Below are positions 1 through 9,600 of a stretch of 47,784 bases of DNA, piece by piece. The notes beneath the pieces were generated by a model. That model saw only the letters and a list, made by a program, of their open reading frames with translations, was not told where the DNA came from and did not search any database. How positions within the stretch are numbered: position 1 is the stretch's first letter; every line of letters starts with the position of its first letter. The translations under genes were made by a program, and so were the position numbers. This DNA is from CAZGSD01 sp964528305 (GTDB lineage Bacteria > Patescibacteriota > Gracilibacteria > UBA1369): positions 1-47,784 of the forward strand of contig CAZGSD010000006.1 of assembly GCA_964528305.1 (NCBI GenBank), given 5' to 3'.

Positions 1-1280
1 TGCTGATAATTATCCATGATGGCAATCAAAGCACGCCCCATCGCCGCACAGGTGTCATTGACGGTATGACAGAAATATTTTTGCCCATCTTTATCACGAT
101 ATTTGATATTGAAACGGCGAGCCTGAAAATCAGTGGTATTGGTATCAGTACCGAGCTCCATAAACTCTTGCTGCCCAGGCAACCACCCCTCAGGATCGAT
201 TTGATGTGCGGAAGCATGATATCCCGCATCACCAGTACATTTTTGCACTAATTGATAAGAAATCTCCAACGACTGCCACAACCATTCATTAATAGCGAGC
301 AATTCAGCAAAAACCTGTTCAGACTGATCAGGGCGACAAACCACATTCATTTCTAATTTATCGAATTGGTGAACTCTCTTGATACCACGAACATCACGCC
401 CCCATGATCCTACTTCACTGCGAAAACAAGGCGTATAAGCAAACACCTTCCGCGGCAACTCACTTTCTTCCAAAACCCTATCCATAAAATAGGCAAAATT
501 AGCCGGCTCTGACGACCCGACCAAATTTAACTCCCTCCCTTCCTCTAAATAATCACCTTTAATCTGATACACCTGATCTCGCTGCTCCGGAAAATGAGAC
601 GTCCCATATAATACGGTATCTTTGACCATCAAAGGCGGATTGATAATAGTAAAACCACGTCGCAGCAATTCATCAAACAAATACCGCTGCAAAGCGTATT
701 GCAAAAGCGCCAAATCACCAGTCAAATAAGTAAATCGACTACCGGAAACTTTGGCTGCCTGCTCCATATCAATCACCCCCAAAGACTGTCCCAAATCCAG
801 ATGATGAATCGGTTTCACCAAAGCTTCATCCCAATGTTTAGAGCGCACAGGCATTTCCGCCTTACTCATCACATCCGTTTTTTCGACATACCCTTGCCCA
901 GCGACCCAGGCCTTCAGCACTACATTATCCTCTTCACCTTTGCCAAAAGGCATTGCCTCCTCCGAAACCGGCAAATTAGGCATCCAATTCAAATATTCCT
1001 GCCAGGCTGCCTGCACCTCTGCCAAACGCTCTTCCATTCCCTGCATATCTTCTTTGAGCTTTTTCACCTTTTCTACTGTAGCGCTATCCGGCTTGCCTTT
1101 GATATTGGACAATTCATTACGCTGCGCTCTCAACAAATCAATCTGTGCTATCAGCGAGCCCCTCTCCGCATCCAATTTCAACCAGGCATCAACATTGGCC
1201 TTTTCAGGATTACTCCGCCCGGCAGCAATAATTTTCTTGAGATAATCTGGATTCGACCGTATCACTTTTGTATCCAACAT
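1..1280 (-). CDS. serS: Seryl-tRNA synthetase (3' end beyond the window)
   Basis: Class II aminoacyl-tRNA synthetase that charges tRNA-Ser (and tRNA-Sec where present) with serine in the cytoplasm. Reading the minus strand from the ATG at 1280 gives an open frame that runs off the window edge after about 426 codons. That is close to full length for the family, so only the last residues are missing. The N-terminal part has the long helical arm typical of SerRS, rich in Lys, Glu and Leu. Motif 2 reads FRSEVGSWGRDVRGIKRVHQF-like (around 420-360), and motif 3 near the edge reads MGRALIAIMDNYQ. Motif 3 is preceded by NDT where many bacterial enzymes have NGSG. A good promoter sits upstream (1325-1353). 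Family assignment is secure. Confidence 0.95.
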   Translation of the reverse strand, partial: MLDTKVIRSNPDYLKKIIAAGRSNPEKANVDAWLKLDAERGSLIAQIDLLRAQRNELSNIKGKPDSATVEKVKKLKEDMQGMEERLAEVQAAWQEYLNWMPNLPVSEEAMPFGKGEEDNVVLKAWVAGQGYVEKTDVMSKAEMPVRSKHWDEALVKPIHHLDLGQSLGVIDMEQAAKVSGSRFTYLTGDLALLQYALQRYLFDELLRRGFTIINPPLMVKDTVLYGTSHFPEQRDQVYQIKGDYLEEGRELNLVGSSEPANFAYFMDRVLEESELPRKVFAYTPCFRSEVGSWGRDVRGIKRVHQFDKLEMNVVCRPDQSEQVFAELLAINEWLWQSLEISYQLVQKCTGDAGYHASAHQIDPEGWLPGQQEFMELGTDTNTTDFQARRFNIKYRDKDGQKYFCHTVNDTCAAMGRALIAIMDNYQ

Positions 1281-1324
1281 AGGTAAAAATAATTAAATCT
1301 ATCTGATTAAATACCACGGGCCGG

Positions 1325-1353
1325 ATAGTACTAGAAACACCGTTTTATTTCAA
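1325..1353 (-). promoter_or_regulatory. sigma70-type promoter for serS
   Basis: On the minus strand, TTGAAA (1353-1348) and TACTAT (1330-1325) are separated by 17 bp, about 45 bp upstream of the serS ATG. It lies back to back with the promoter of the divergent gene at 1429, and the two -35 boxes are only 11 bp apart. Confidence 0.65.
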
Positions 1354-1364
1354 ATTAATTGCCT

Positions 1365-1393
1365 TTTACAAAACCTTAACACTACTCTAAAAT
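1365..1393 (+). promoter_or_regulatory. sigma70-type promoter for the TIM-barrel gene
   Basis: TTTACA (1365-1370), 17-bp spacer, TAAAAT (1388-1393). The predicted transcript starts near 1400, leaving a leader of about 30 nt before the ATG at 1429. Confidence 0.65.
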
Positions 1394-1428
1394 AGGCTCA
1401 CGTCAGTTTAGAAAATAATATCAAAACA

Positions 1429-2196
1429 ATGCTAGCAATTTGTTCAGACAGCCTACGTGGCTACGGTTTAAATCGCGTCTTCGAATTCGTTAAAGAAGCC
1501 GGATTCGATGGTATCGACCTCAATATCGATCCCAAAAATTTCGATAGTATGGATACCGATTATATCAAAGGCTTAATCGATCAATATCAAGTCCCCGTTT
1601 TGGCCATCTCCACTCCAGTTACCGGCTCAGCCAAAAAAATCGAAGGTGCCATTGCAATGGCCAAGACCCTCAACTGCAAAGTAATAGTCATACAACCTCC
1701 GAAAATTTTCGATTTCCAATACGCCAACTGGCTCAAAAACGAAATTCCCAAAATACGCCAAAAAGAAAATATCTCCATCGCCCTGGAAAACGCCCCAACC
1801 GAAAGCTTCCTCGGCATCATTCCCGAACACTCCATGAATAATGTAGTAGATTTGAAAAAATTCAAACATGTCTGCATAGACTCCACCCGCATCGCTTCCA
1901 AAAAAGAAGACCTCATTCGCATTTACAAAGCACTCAAACCATATTTGGTGCATGTACATCTCAGCAATGTCAAAAATGGCATCCCTTACAGCCCGCCAGA
2001 CAGTGGCATTCTTCCTATCGAAAGCTTCCTGACTAAACTAAAACAAGACGGATTTCCCGGCACTATTTCCATGAAAATCAATCCTAAATTCCTAGAATTG
2101 GGAGATGACGAAAAAGTATTAAAAAGCTTAAGCGAATTAAAAGAATTCTACCAAACCTACTTCACCAACATCAAAACCGTCAAAAGTAGCGACTAA
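1429..2196 (+). CDS. Sugar phosphate isomerase/epimerase-like TIM-barrel protein
   Basis: 255-residue protein of the xylose isomerase-like TIM-barrel superfamily (AP endonuclease family 2 fold), which includes sugar isomerases and endonuclease IV. Seen in sequence: an N-terminal strand and turn with GFDGIDLNID, a central ALENAP (Glu metal-ligand position), CIDSTR (Asp position) and HVHLSN (His position). At the last strand the usual acidic ligand appears replaced: the segment reads GTISMKINP where relatives typically have SLEL-type residues. It is a single gene with its own promoter, divergent from serS and 286 bp upstream of rpoB. The substrate cannot be told from sequence. It may have altered metal binding or be a non-catalytic member. 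There is no signal peptide, so it is cytoplasmic. Confidence 0.75.
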   Translation: MLAICSDSLRGYGLNRVFEFVKEAGFDGIDLNIDPKNFDSMDTDYIKGLIDQYQVPVLAISTPVTGSAKKIEGAIAMAKTLNCKVIVIQPPKIFDFQYANWLKNEIPKIRQKENISIALENAPTESFLGIIPEHSMNNVVDLKKFKHVCIDSTRIASKKEDLIRIYKALKPYLVHVHLSNVKNGIPYSPPDSGILPIESFLTKLKQDGFPGTISMKINPKFLELGDDEKVLKSLSELKEFYQTYFTNIKTVKSSD

Positions 2197-2259
2197 AGAA
2201 TATACACAACCTTAAATAAGTTTAGTCAAGCGAATTATTAACCTTGACCATAATTATTT

Positions 2260-2287
2260 TTGACTTCTGCTCTCATCGACCTATACT
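2260..2287 (+). promoter_or_regulatory. Promoter of rpoB-rpoC
   Basis: TTGACT (2260-2265), 16-bp spacer, TATACT (2282-2287). This is one of the best consensus matches in the window. Transcription would start near 2294, about 190 nt before the rpoB ATG, giving an unusually long leader for this compact genome. Confidence 0.7.
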
Positions 2288-2293
2288 AGCCCC

Positions 2294-2482
2294 AGGCTGT
2301 CAGATATAGTATTTGCTGAGATTCCGGGCATATCATACAACATGATTATGGCGATTTAATTATTGCCACACCCCGGGACCGCTTCAATTACTTTCGATTG
2401 TGTTGTTGGAGATAGCACCCCTTGATTTCTTAGGCCGTAGCCACAAAATCGAGGTTTCTATTCCAGTTATTTTAAACACACC
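2294..2482 (+). promoter_or_regulatory. Structured 5' leader of rpoB
   Basis: About 190 nt between the predicted transcription start and the rpoB ATG, with no supported gene. It contains a stem-loop at 2420-2454: a 9-bp outer stem CCTTGATTT / AAATCGAGG with one G-U pair, enclosing GGC CGTA GCC. Upstream, CCGGG near 2323 can pair with CCCGG near 2375, and GGCGAT / ATTGCC form a small hairpin between them. No U-tract follows the last hairpin, so it does not look like an intrinsic terminator. In many bacteria rpoB follows rplJ-rplL and shares their leader; here those genes are absent and this leader may be the control point. Function inferred only. Confidence 0.4.
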
Positions 2483-5400
2483 ATGCCGAAAAAATCTTCC
2501 ACCACCAAAAATAAAAAATCTGCCGGCAAAAAAGTTGCTCCTCTTAAACAAAACTCCAAAAAAGCAGCTCCCAAGAAAAAATCACTCCCCCAAAAAAGCA
2601 AGCAACTCAGCAAAAAGAAGGTTGTTAAAAAGCCAATCGCTAAAAAAGCTCCTAAAACCGTCAAAAAGCTTCAAGCGAAAATCAAAAAACCAGCTGTTAA
2701 ATCAGCTCCTAAAAATATTAAAAGCAAATCAGCAGCCACGCCAGTAAAAGCGAAAAAAGCCGTTACCGCCGTCACTAAACCATCAAAAACTAGCGCCGCT
2801 GTTAAAGTTTTGAAAAACGAGCCTAAAAAACTCGCCAAGACCTTTTCTTTGGCCGAAGAAGTTTCACGCCTACTCCCCAAAGAAAACATCATCATGAAAG
2901 AGTCTTCCAACAGGAAGTATTTCAATGACCGTATCGACAAAGACATCGTTCTCCCCAACTTAATTGAAATTCAACTCGATTCTTATCGTTGGTTCCTGGA
3001 TCAAGGTATTCGCGAATTACTAGACGAAGTCTCCCCAATCACCGATTTTTCCGGCAAAAAATTGGAATTGCAATTCTTGGAACACGCAGTAGAAGAGCCA
3101 AAATATGACCCTGAAACTTGCCGCCTAAAAAACCTCACCTACGAAGCCCCACTCAAAGTACATGTACAATTGATCAACAAAGAAACGGGTGAAATCAAAG
3201 TGCAAGATGTGTTTCTAGGCGCTATTCCTCTCATGACACACAAAGGCACTTTCATTGTTAATGGTATTGAAAGAGTTGTGGTGTCACAAATTGTACGCTC
3301 ACCAGGTGTTTTCTTTTCCAAAAACAGTGGCATGCAAAACGCTTTTAGCGCCAAAATCATCCCCAAGCGTGGAGCCTGGCTGGAAATCGAAACCGATAAA
3401 AAAGGTATTATCAGCGTAAAAATCGATCGTAAAAGAAAAATCCCAATTACTTCACTTTTAAGAGTATTTGGTTACGCCACAGATCAGGAAATTCGCGACC
3501 TCTTTCAAGATTTAGTTAGCGATCCAGGTCAGCAGGATTACATTCTCAACACCCTAGAAAAAGACGCCACTAAAACAGTAGAAGAAGCATATCAGAACAT
3601 TTACAAAAAAATCCGCCCAGGTGATTTAGCTACTGCCGAAAACGCTAAAGCCACAATTCAATCCATGTTTTTTGACTATAAAAAATATGACATGGGCCCA
3701 GTGGCTAGATACAAACTGAATAAACGATTCAATCTAGAAACTCCCAACACCAAAGAATTCCATTCTTTTCAGATCAAAGATCTCATTCTGATACTCAAAC
3801 ATTTAATACAATTAAACAACGGCATAGGAGAAGAAGACGATATCGACCATCTGGCCAATCGCCGCATCAGAGCTGTTGGAGAATTAGTACAAAACAAATT
3901 CCGCGTTGGTCTGCTACGTACTGATCGCATCGCCAAAGATCGCATGACAGTAATGGATTTGGAAACTGTAACTCCCACTCAATTAATCAACTCTCGCCCA
4001 ATTACCGCCGCTTTACGTGAATTCTTTGCCAGCTCACAACTGTCACAATTCATGGATCAGACCAATCCCCTAGCCGAACTAGCTCACAAGCGCCGTCTCT
4101 CTGCCATGGGACCAGGTGGTTTAACCAGAGAAAGAGCCTCCTTTGATGTTCGCGACGTACATCCATCTCATTATGGACGCATCTGTCCAATCGCCACTCC
4201 CGAAGGTCCAAACATTGGTTTGATGCTACATTTAGCGACTTACGCCCGCGTTAATAAATATGGCTTCATCGAAACGCCTTATCGTGCCATGAATGACACT
4301 ATCAAGGTCGGCGACATTAAAAAACTCAAAGGCAAAAGACTTCGATCCGATTTAATCGACCCCCAATCTGGAAAAATCATTCTGCCCAAAGAAACTATTC
4401 TGGATGAAAAAGCTCTAGATAAAATCCGCAAACTTGGCGTTGAAGATATTCGCGTATTTAAACATATTACCTCTGATGTTCGCTACTACGCTGCAGAAGA
4501 AGACAATGAAAAGGTAATAGCTCAGGCCAACACCGCCCTAGACCAAGAAGGACAAATTATCGATTCACTAATCTCCGGACGACAAAAAGGCGAACCCGAA
4601 CTGGTACCGGCCAAAAATATCACTCACATGGATATTTCGCCCAAACAGATTATCTCAGAAACAACCGCGCTTATTCCCTTCCTAGAACACGACGACAACA
4701 CTCGTGCCTCCATGGGTTCCAATATGCAACGCCAAGCTGTGTCACTAATCAATCCAGACGCCCCGATCATCGGAACCGGTATGGAGGAAATAGTAGCCAA
4801 AAGCTCCGGGCAAATCTATCTGGCTGAAGACAATGGTACCGTTTCCTACACTGACGCTGAACAAATCGTCATCATCTACGATAATGGTAAAAAATCCATT
4901 TACAAACTCAACAACTACGTCCGCTCCAATCAATCCACCTGTATTCATCATCGAGCACTAGTCAAAAAAGGCCAACGAGTCAGCCGCGGTGATGTGTTAT
5001 CAGATGGTCCAGCTACCGAACGAGGTGAATTAGCTCTTGGTAAAAATGTCCTAGTCGCCTACATGGCCTGGAAGGGTTATAACTTTGAAGACGCCGTTAT
5101 TATTTCCGACCGCATAGTTAAAGCCGGCTATTATGATTCAGTACACATTGAAACATTTACAATCGACGTACGCGACACCAAACTCGGCCCTGAAATTATC
5201 ACACGAGATATTCCCAATGTCGGCGAAGCAAGACTAAAAGATTTGGATGAAAACGGTATAGTACGCATTGGTGCCAGTGTACACGAAGGTGACATACTTG
5301 TTGGTAAAATCACTCCCAAAGGTGAAACCGAACTATCAGCTGAAGAAAGACTGCTTAGAGCAATCTTTGGAGATAAAGCACGTGACGTCAAAGACACCTC

Positions 5401-6607
5401 ACTACGTTTACCTGGCGGTGAAGGAGGAAAAGTCGTTGGTGTACAAATTTTCTCACGATCAAACGGCGATGAATTACCAACCGGAGTCAATCAGCAAATC
5501 AAAGTAAATGTAGCACAAACCAGAAAAATCTCCGTCGGTGACAAAGTGGCGGGACGTCACGGAAACAAAGGTGTGGTATCAGTGATAGTTCCACAGGAAA
5601 ACATGCCATTCTTGGCAGACGGTACACCTATAGACATTATTTTAAATCCACTTGGTGTATCTGCCCGTATGAATATCGGACAGATTCTAGAGGTACACTT
5701 GGGTTGGGCCGCACATAAATTAGGCTTCAAAGTAGCCACCCCCGCCCTCAATGGTGTCAAAAACGAACAAATTCATGAAACACTCAAAAAAGCCGGCCTA
5801 CCTGAAGATGGCACAATACAGTTATATGATGGTATGAGTGGCGAACCATTCGACCATAAAACAACAGTGGGTATAGCTTACATAATGAAACTATCCCATC
5901 TAGTAGAAGACAAAATCCACGCGCGTTCCGTCGGTCCATACTCTCTTGTTACCCAGCAACCTCTTGGTGGTAAAGCTCAACACGGTGGACAGAGATTTGG
6001 AGAAATGGAGGTTTGGGCTCTGGAAGCCTATGGAGCAGCTCACACCTTACAGGAAATGCTGACCATCAAATCCGATGATATTTATGGCCGCGCCAAAGCT
6101 TATGAATCTATAGTTAAAGACGAACCGATTAAAAAACCAAAAACTCCAGAATCATTCAATGTTTTGATTCGTGAGCTACAATCCCTCGGACTTTCTGTCA
6201 GATTTGAAAACACTCAAGTCGCAGAAGAAGACGAGTACGAAGGCAATCCCGACCTGGAAGCAGTACCCGAATTGGATGAAGCAAGCCGTGCAACCTTAGC
6301 TATTGAAACTGAAATCAGTCAAAAATTAGCTGCTGAAAACACTGAAACAGACGATATAGACAAACATATCTCCGGCATGGAAATAATGTCTGATCAAGAT
6401 ATGGAAAATGTGGAAATTGATGAAATCAAGGAAGGCGGAGATCCAGCTGATCTAACTGATTTTGCAGCCATGGATGCTGGAGACGTCGCTTTGGATGAAA
6501 TAGACGATGTGCCAGACGACGTATTAAGTGAACTCGAAGCCAACTCTCCCGATGATATTATTGGCGAAGATCTCGATCTTCCCGACCTGCCCGAAGATAA
6601 AGAATAA
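2483..6607 (+). CDS. rpoB: DNA-directed RNA polymerase subunit beta, with charged tails at both ends
   Basis: Catalytic beta subunit of RNA polymerase, 1374 residues. The conserved core begins around residue 138 (KESSNRKYF, then VLPNLIEIQLDSYRWFL) and ends near residue 1245 (LGLSVRFEN). The rifampicin-pocket segment SSQLSQFMDQTNPL...HKRRLSAMGPGG is intact, with the usual Asp, His and Ser. Outside the core lie a 137-residue N-terminal extension with about 43 Lys plus many Ala, Pro and Ser, and a C-terminal tail of about 128 residues with about 47 Asp/Glu. I chose the ATG at 2483 because the A-rich extension stays open for 137 codons and follows a promoter and leader. The alternative start is Met138 at 2894. 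The gene is followed by rpoC after 53 bp. Confidence 0.97.
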   Translation: MPKKSSTTKNKKSAGKKVAPLKQNSKKAAPKKKSLPQKSKQLSKKKVVKKPIAKKAPKTVKKLQAKIKKPAVKSAPKNIKSKSAATPVKAKKAVTAVTKPSKTSAAVKVLKNEPKKLAKTFSLAEEVSRLLPKENIIMKESSNRKYFNDRIDKDIVLPNLIEIQLDSYRWFLDQGIRELLDEVSPITDFSGKKLELQFLEHAVEEPKYDPETCRLKNLTYEAPLKVHVQLINKETGEIKVQDVFLGAIPLMTHKGTFIVNGIERVVVSQIVRSPGVFFSKNSGMQNAFSAKIIPKRGAWLEIETDKKGIISVKIDRKRKIPITSLLRVFGYATDQEIRDLFQDLVSDPGQQDYILNTLEKDATKTVEEAYQNIYKKIRPGDLATAENAKATIQSMFFDYKKYDMGPVARYKLNKRFNLETPNTKEFHSFQIKDLILILKHLIQLNNGIGEEDDIDHLANRRIRAVGELVQNKFRVGLLRTDRIAKDRMTVMDLETVTPTQLINSRPITAALREFFASSQLSQFMDQTNPLAELAHKRRLSAMGPGGLTRERASFDVRDVHPSHYGRICPIATPEGPNIGLMLHLATYARVNKYGFIETPYRAMNDTIKVGDIKKLKGKRLRSDLIDPQSGKIILPKETILDEKALDKIRKLGVEDIRVFKHITSDVRYYAAEEDNEKVIAQANTALDQEGQIIDSLISGRQKGEPELVPAKNITHMDISPKQIISETTALIPFLEHDDNTRASMGSNMQRQAVSLINPDAPIIGTGMEEIVAKSSGQIYLAEDNGTVSYTDAEQIVIIYDNGKKSIYKLNNYVRSNQSTCIHHRALVKKGQRVSRGDVLSDGPATERGELALGKNVLVAYMAWKGYNFEDAVIISDRIVKAGYYDSVHIETFTIDVRDTKLGPEIITRDIPNVGEARLKDLDENGIVRIGASVHEGDILVGKITPKGETELSAEERLLRAIFGDKARDVKDTSLRLPGGEGGKVVGVQIFSRSNGDELPTGVNQQIKVNVAQTRKISVGDKVAGRHGNKGVVSVIVPQENMPFLADGTPIDIILNPLGVSARMNIGQILEVHLGWAAHKLGFKVATPALNGVKNEQIHETLKKAGLPEDGTIQLYDGMSGEPFDHKTTVGIAYIMKLSHLVEDKIHARSVGPYSLVTQQPLGGKAQHGGQRFGEMEVWALEAYGAAHTLQEMLTIKSDDIYGRAKAYESIVKDEPIKKPKTPESFNVLIRELQSLGLSVRFENTQVAEEDEYEGNPDLEAVPELDEASRATLAIETEISQKLAAENTETDDIDKHISGMEIMSDQDMENVEIDEIKEGGDPADLTDFAAMDAGDVALDEIDDVPDDVLSELEANSPDDIIGEDLDLPDLPEDKE

Positions 6608-6660
6608 TTGATCATTTATCTTTCCTGCGGCCCCCACCAATCATTAACTCACATTCATCA

Positions 6661-9600
6661 ATGACTTCCAAAGACAACACACAAGCAGTTTACACACCAC
6701 GTCAAAGTAAAACTCACAACGATATTTTCGATAAAATCGCCGTATCGGTAGCTTCCCCCGAGGAAATATTGTCATGGTCATTTGGCGAAGTTAAAAAACC
6801 AGAAACCATCAATTATCGCACACAAAAACCAGAAAGAGACGGTCTTTTTTGTGAAAAGATTTTTGGCCCCACTAAAAATTGGGAATGTTATTGTGGAAAA
6901 TACAAACGCATCCGTTACAAAGGCATTATCTGTGAAAAATGCGGTGTAGAAGTCACACACTCTTCAGTACGCCGATCTCGCATGGGACACATCAAACTCG
7001 CCGTACCAGTAACACATATCTGGTTCCTCCGCTCCACTCCCTCTAGAATAGGTCTTTTACTTGATCTCCCTATCAAGGCCATGGAACAAGTAGTATACTT
7101 CGCAGCCTACATCATCACAGAAGTAGACGAAAAAGCTAAAGAAGAAGCCAAAGAACAATTAAGCAGTGAATACAAAAATCTGCGCAAAAAAATCCAAGAC
7201 GAAGCCTCAAAAGCAGTTTCCGAAGCAGCCAGTCAAAAAGATAAAAGCCGCGTCGACAAAATCGAAAAAGATGCAGCTCAAAAATTGGATGAATTAGACG
7301 AACAAAACAAGAAAACCAAAGATCAATTGGAAGGCATTCGCGTCACAGCCATCTATTCAGAACTGGAATATCGTGAATTATCCACTAAATTTGGTCAAAT
7401 CTTTAAAGCTGGCATTGGCGCCGAAGCCATCCGCCATATCATTCAAAATATCGATCTGGCCAAACTGATCAAACAGCTCGAACAAGATTTCACTAAAAGC
7501 AGTGGGCAGAAACAGAAGAAAATTATCAAAAGACTAAAATTAGCTGGCAGTTTGCTCAAAGCAGATATTAGCCCTGAATGGATGGTTATGACTGTTCTAC
7601 CTGTCATCCCACCAGACTTGCGCCCAATGGTACAGCTTGACGGTGGACGCTTCGCCGCCTCCGATCTAAATGATCTGTACCGACGTGTTATCAACCGCAA
7701 CAATCGTCTAAAAAGATTAATGTCCATCGGTGCCCCAGAAGTTATTTCCAGAAACGAAAAACGCATGCTGCAAGAAGCAGTCGACACCTTGCTCAACAAT
7801 TCCGCCCGTGCCGGCAAAACCGTCTTCAACTCTGGTGACAAACGAAAACTACGCTCCCTATCCGATATGCTTAAAGGTAAACAGGGCCGATTCCGCCAAA
7901 ACCTGCTTGGTAAACGCGTAGACTACTCTGGTCGTTCTGTTATCGTGGTTGGCCCATCCCTACAACTTGATCAATGTGGACTGCCTAAACAAATGGCGCT
8001 GGAATTATTTAAACCTTTTGTAATAGGCCGATTGATCAGTGATGGACACGCCCACAACATTAAGAGCTCCGAAAAACTTATTCAGCAAGGCGTTAGAGAG
8101 GTTTGGGATATTCTGGACGAAGTTACTAAAAACCGCTACGTACTGCTTAATCGCGCTCCAACACTACATCGTCTAGGTATTCAAGCTTTCAAACCAGTTT
8201 TGGTAGAAGGAAAAGCTATTCAAATCCATCCCATGGTTTGTACAGCCTTTAACGCGGATTTCGATGGTGACCAAATGGCCGTACACGTACCTTTATCCAA
8301 ACCTGCTCAAGAAGAAGCTAGAACATTGATCGCATCAAATCGCAATTTACTAAAACCATCTGCGGGAGAACCAATTGTTACACCTGTACAAGACATGGTA
8401 CTGGGATGCTATTATCTGACTAAAGAAACACCAGACAAAAAAGGTACTGGAACCAGCTATGCCGACATTAATGAAGCTTTATTAGCTTGGCGTTCAGGAT
8501 ATTTACATCTACAGTCCAAAATCAAAGCCAGATTCCGCGGTCATATGCACGAAACCACACTGGGGCGACTCATTTTCAACAGTTTCCTACCAGAAGAACT
8601 TCCTTACTACAATTTCACCTTTGGTAAAAAACAACTTACCAGTTTGCTCAACGATGCCTTCCTGATAGTTGGTAGCGAAAAAATAGCTGAAATTGTCGAT
8701 CATCTGAAAAAAATCGGCTTCGAATTCGCCACTTATTCTGGCCTGTCCATCGCAGCGTCTGACATGATCATCCCTGAAAAGAAAGACATTATCATCGACC
8801 AAGGGTCAGAGACTATTAAACAAATTAACACTCTCTTCCAAAACGGCTTAATTACTGATAATGAACGCTACCATCAAACCATCAAAGTTTGGACACAAGC
8901 CAAAAATGACATCACCAAAATCATGGTGGACAGTATCGATCCAGAAAACAACCTGCATTACATCATTAATTCTGGCGCTCGTGGTAACTGGGGACAAATC
9001 ACTCAGCTTTGCGGTATGAAAGGCTTGGTAGCCAACCCATCTGGTAAAACCATTGAGCTTCCTATCAAATCAAACTTAAAAGAAGGTTTCAACATTTTGG
9101 AATACTTCATTGCTACTCATGGTGGACGTAAAGGAAAATCCGATACAGCTCTTAAAACAGCGGAAGCAGGACATCTTACACGCCGTCTAGTTGATTCAGT
9201 ACAAGATATTATCATCAAAGAATACGACTGTGGTTCAACTCATTCCCATTTAGTCACAAAAGTAGAATCCGATCGTATTGGTGAAAAGATGGAGAACCGC
9301 ATTTATGGACGCGTACTAGCTGAAGATATTTATGTCGGCAAATCCAAAGAACCAATCGCCCGCAAAGGTCAAGAAATTGATCGCCCAATTCTCAAAAAGA
9401 TTGAGGAAAACAATCTAGAAGAAGTAAAAGTACGTTCAGTTATGACTTGCCGCACTCGTGGAGGAATTTGCGTACTATGCTACGGCCGAGATCTAGGTAC
9501 TAACAAAACCGTCGAACCAGGTACAGCCGTCGGCATTATCGGAGCCCAATCTATCGGTGAACCAGGTACGCAGCTGACCATGAGAACCTTCCATATGGGA

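Noticed and set aside
2400..2747. A plus-strand open frame of 115 codons overlapping the rpoB 5' end
   Set aside because: It overlaps the Lys-rich rpoB extension in another frame, starts with TTG within the leader hairpin region, and has no recognisable family features.
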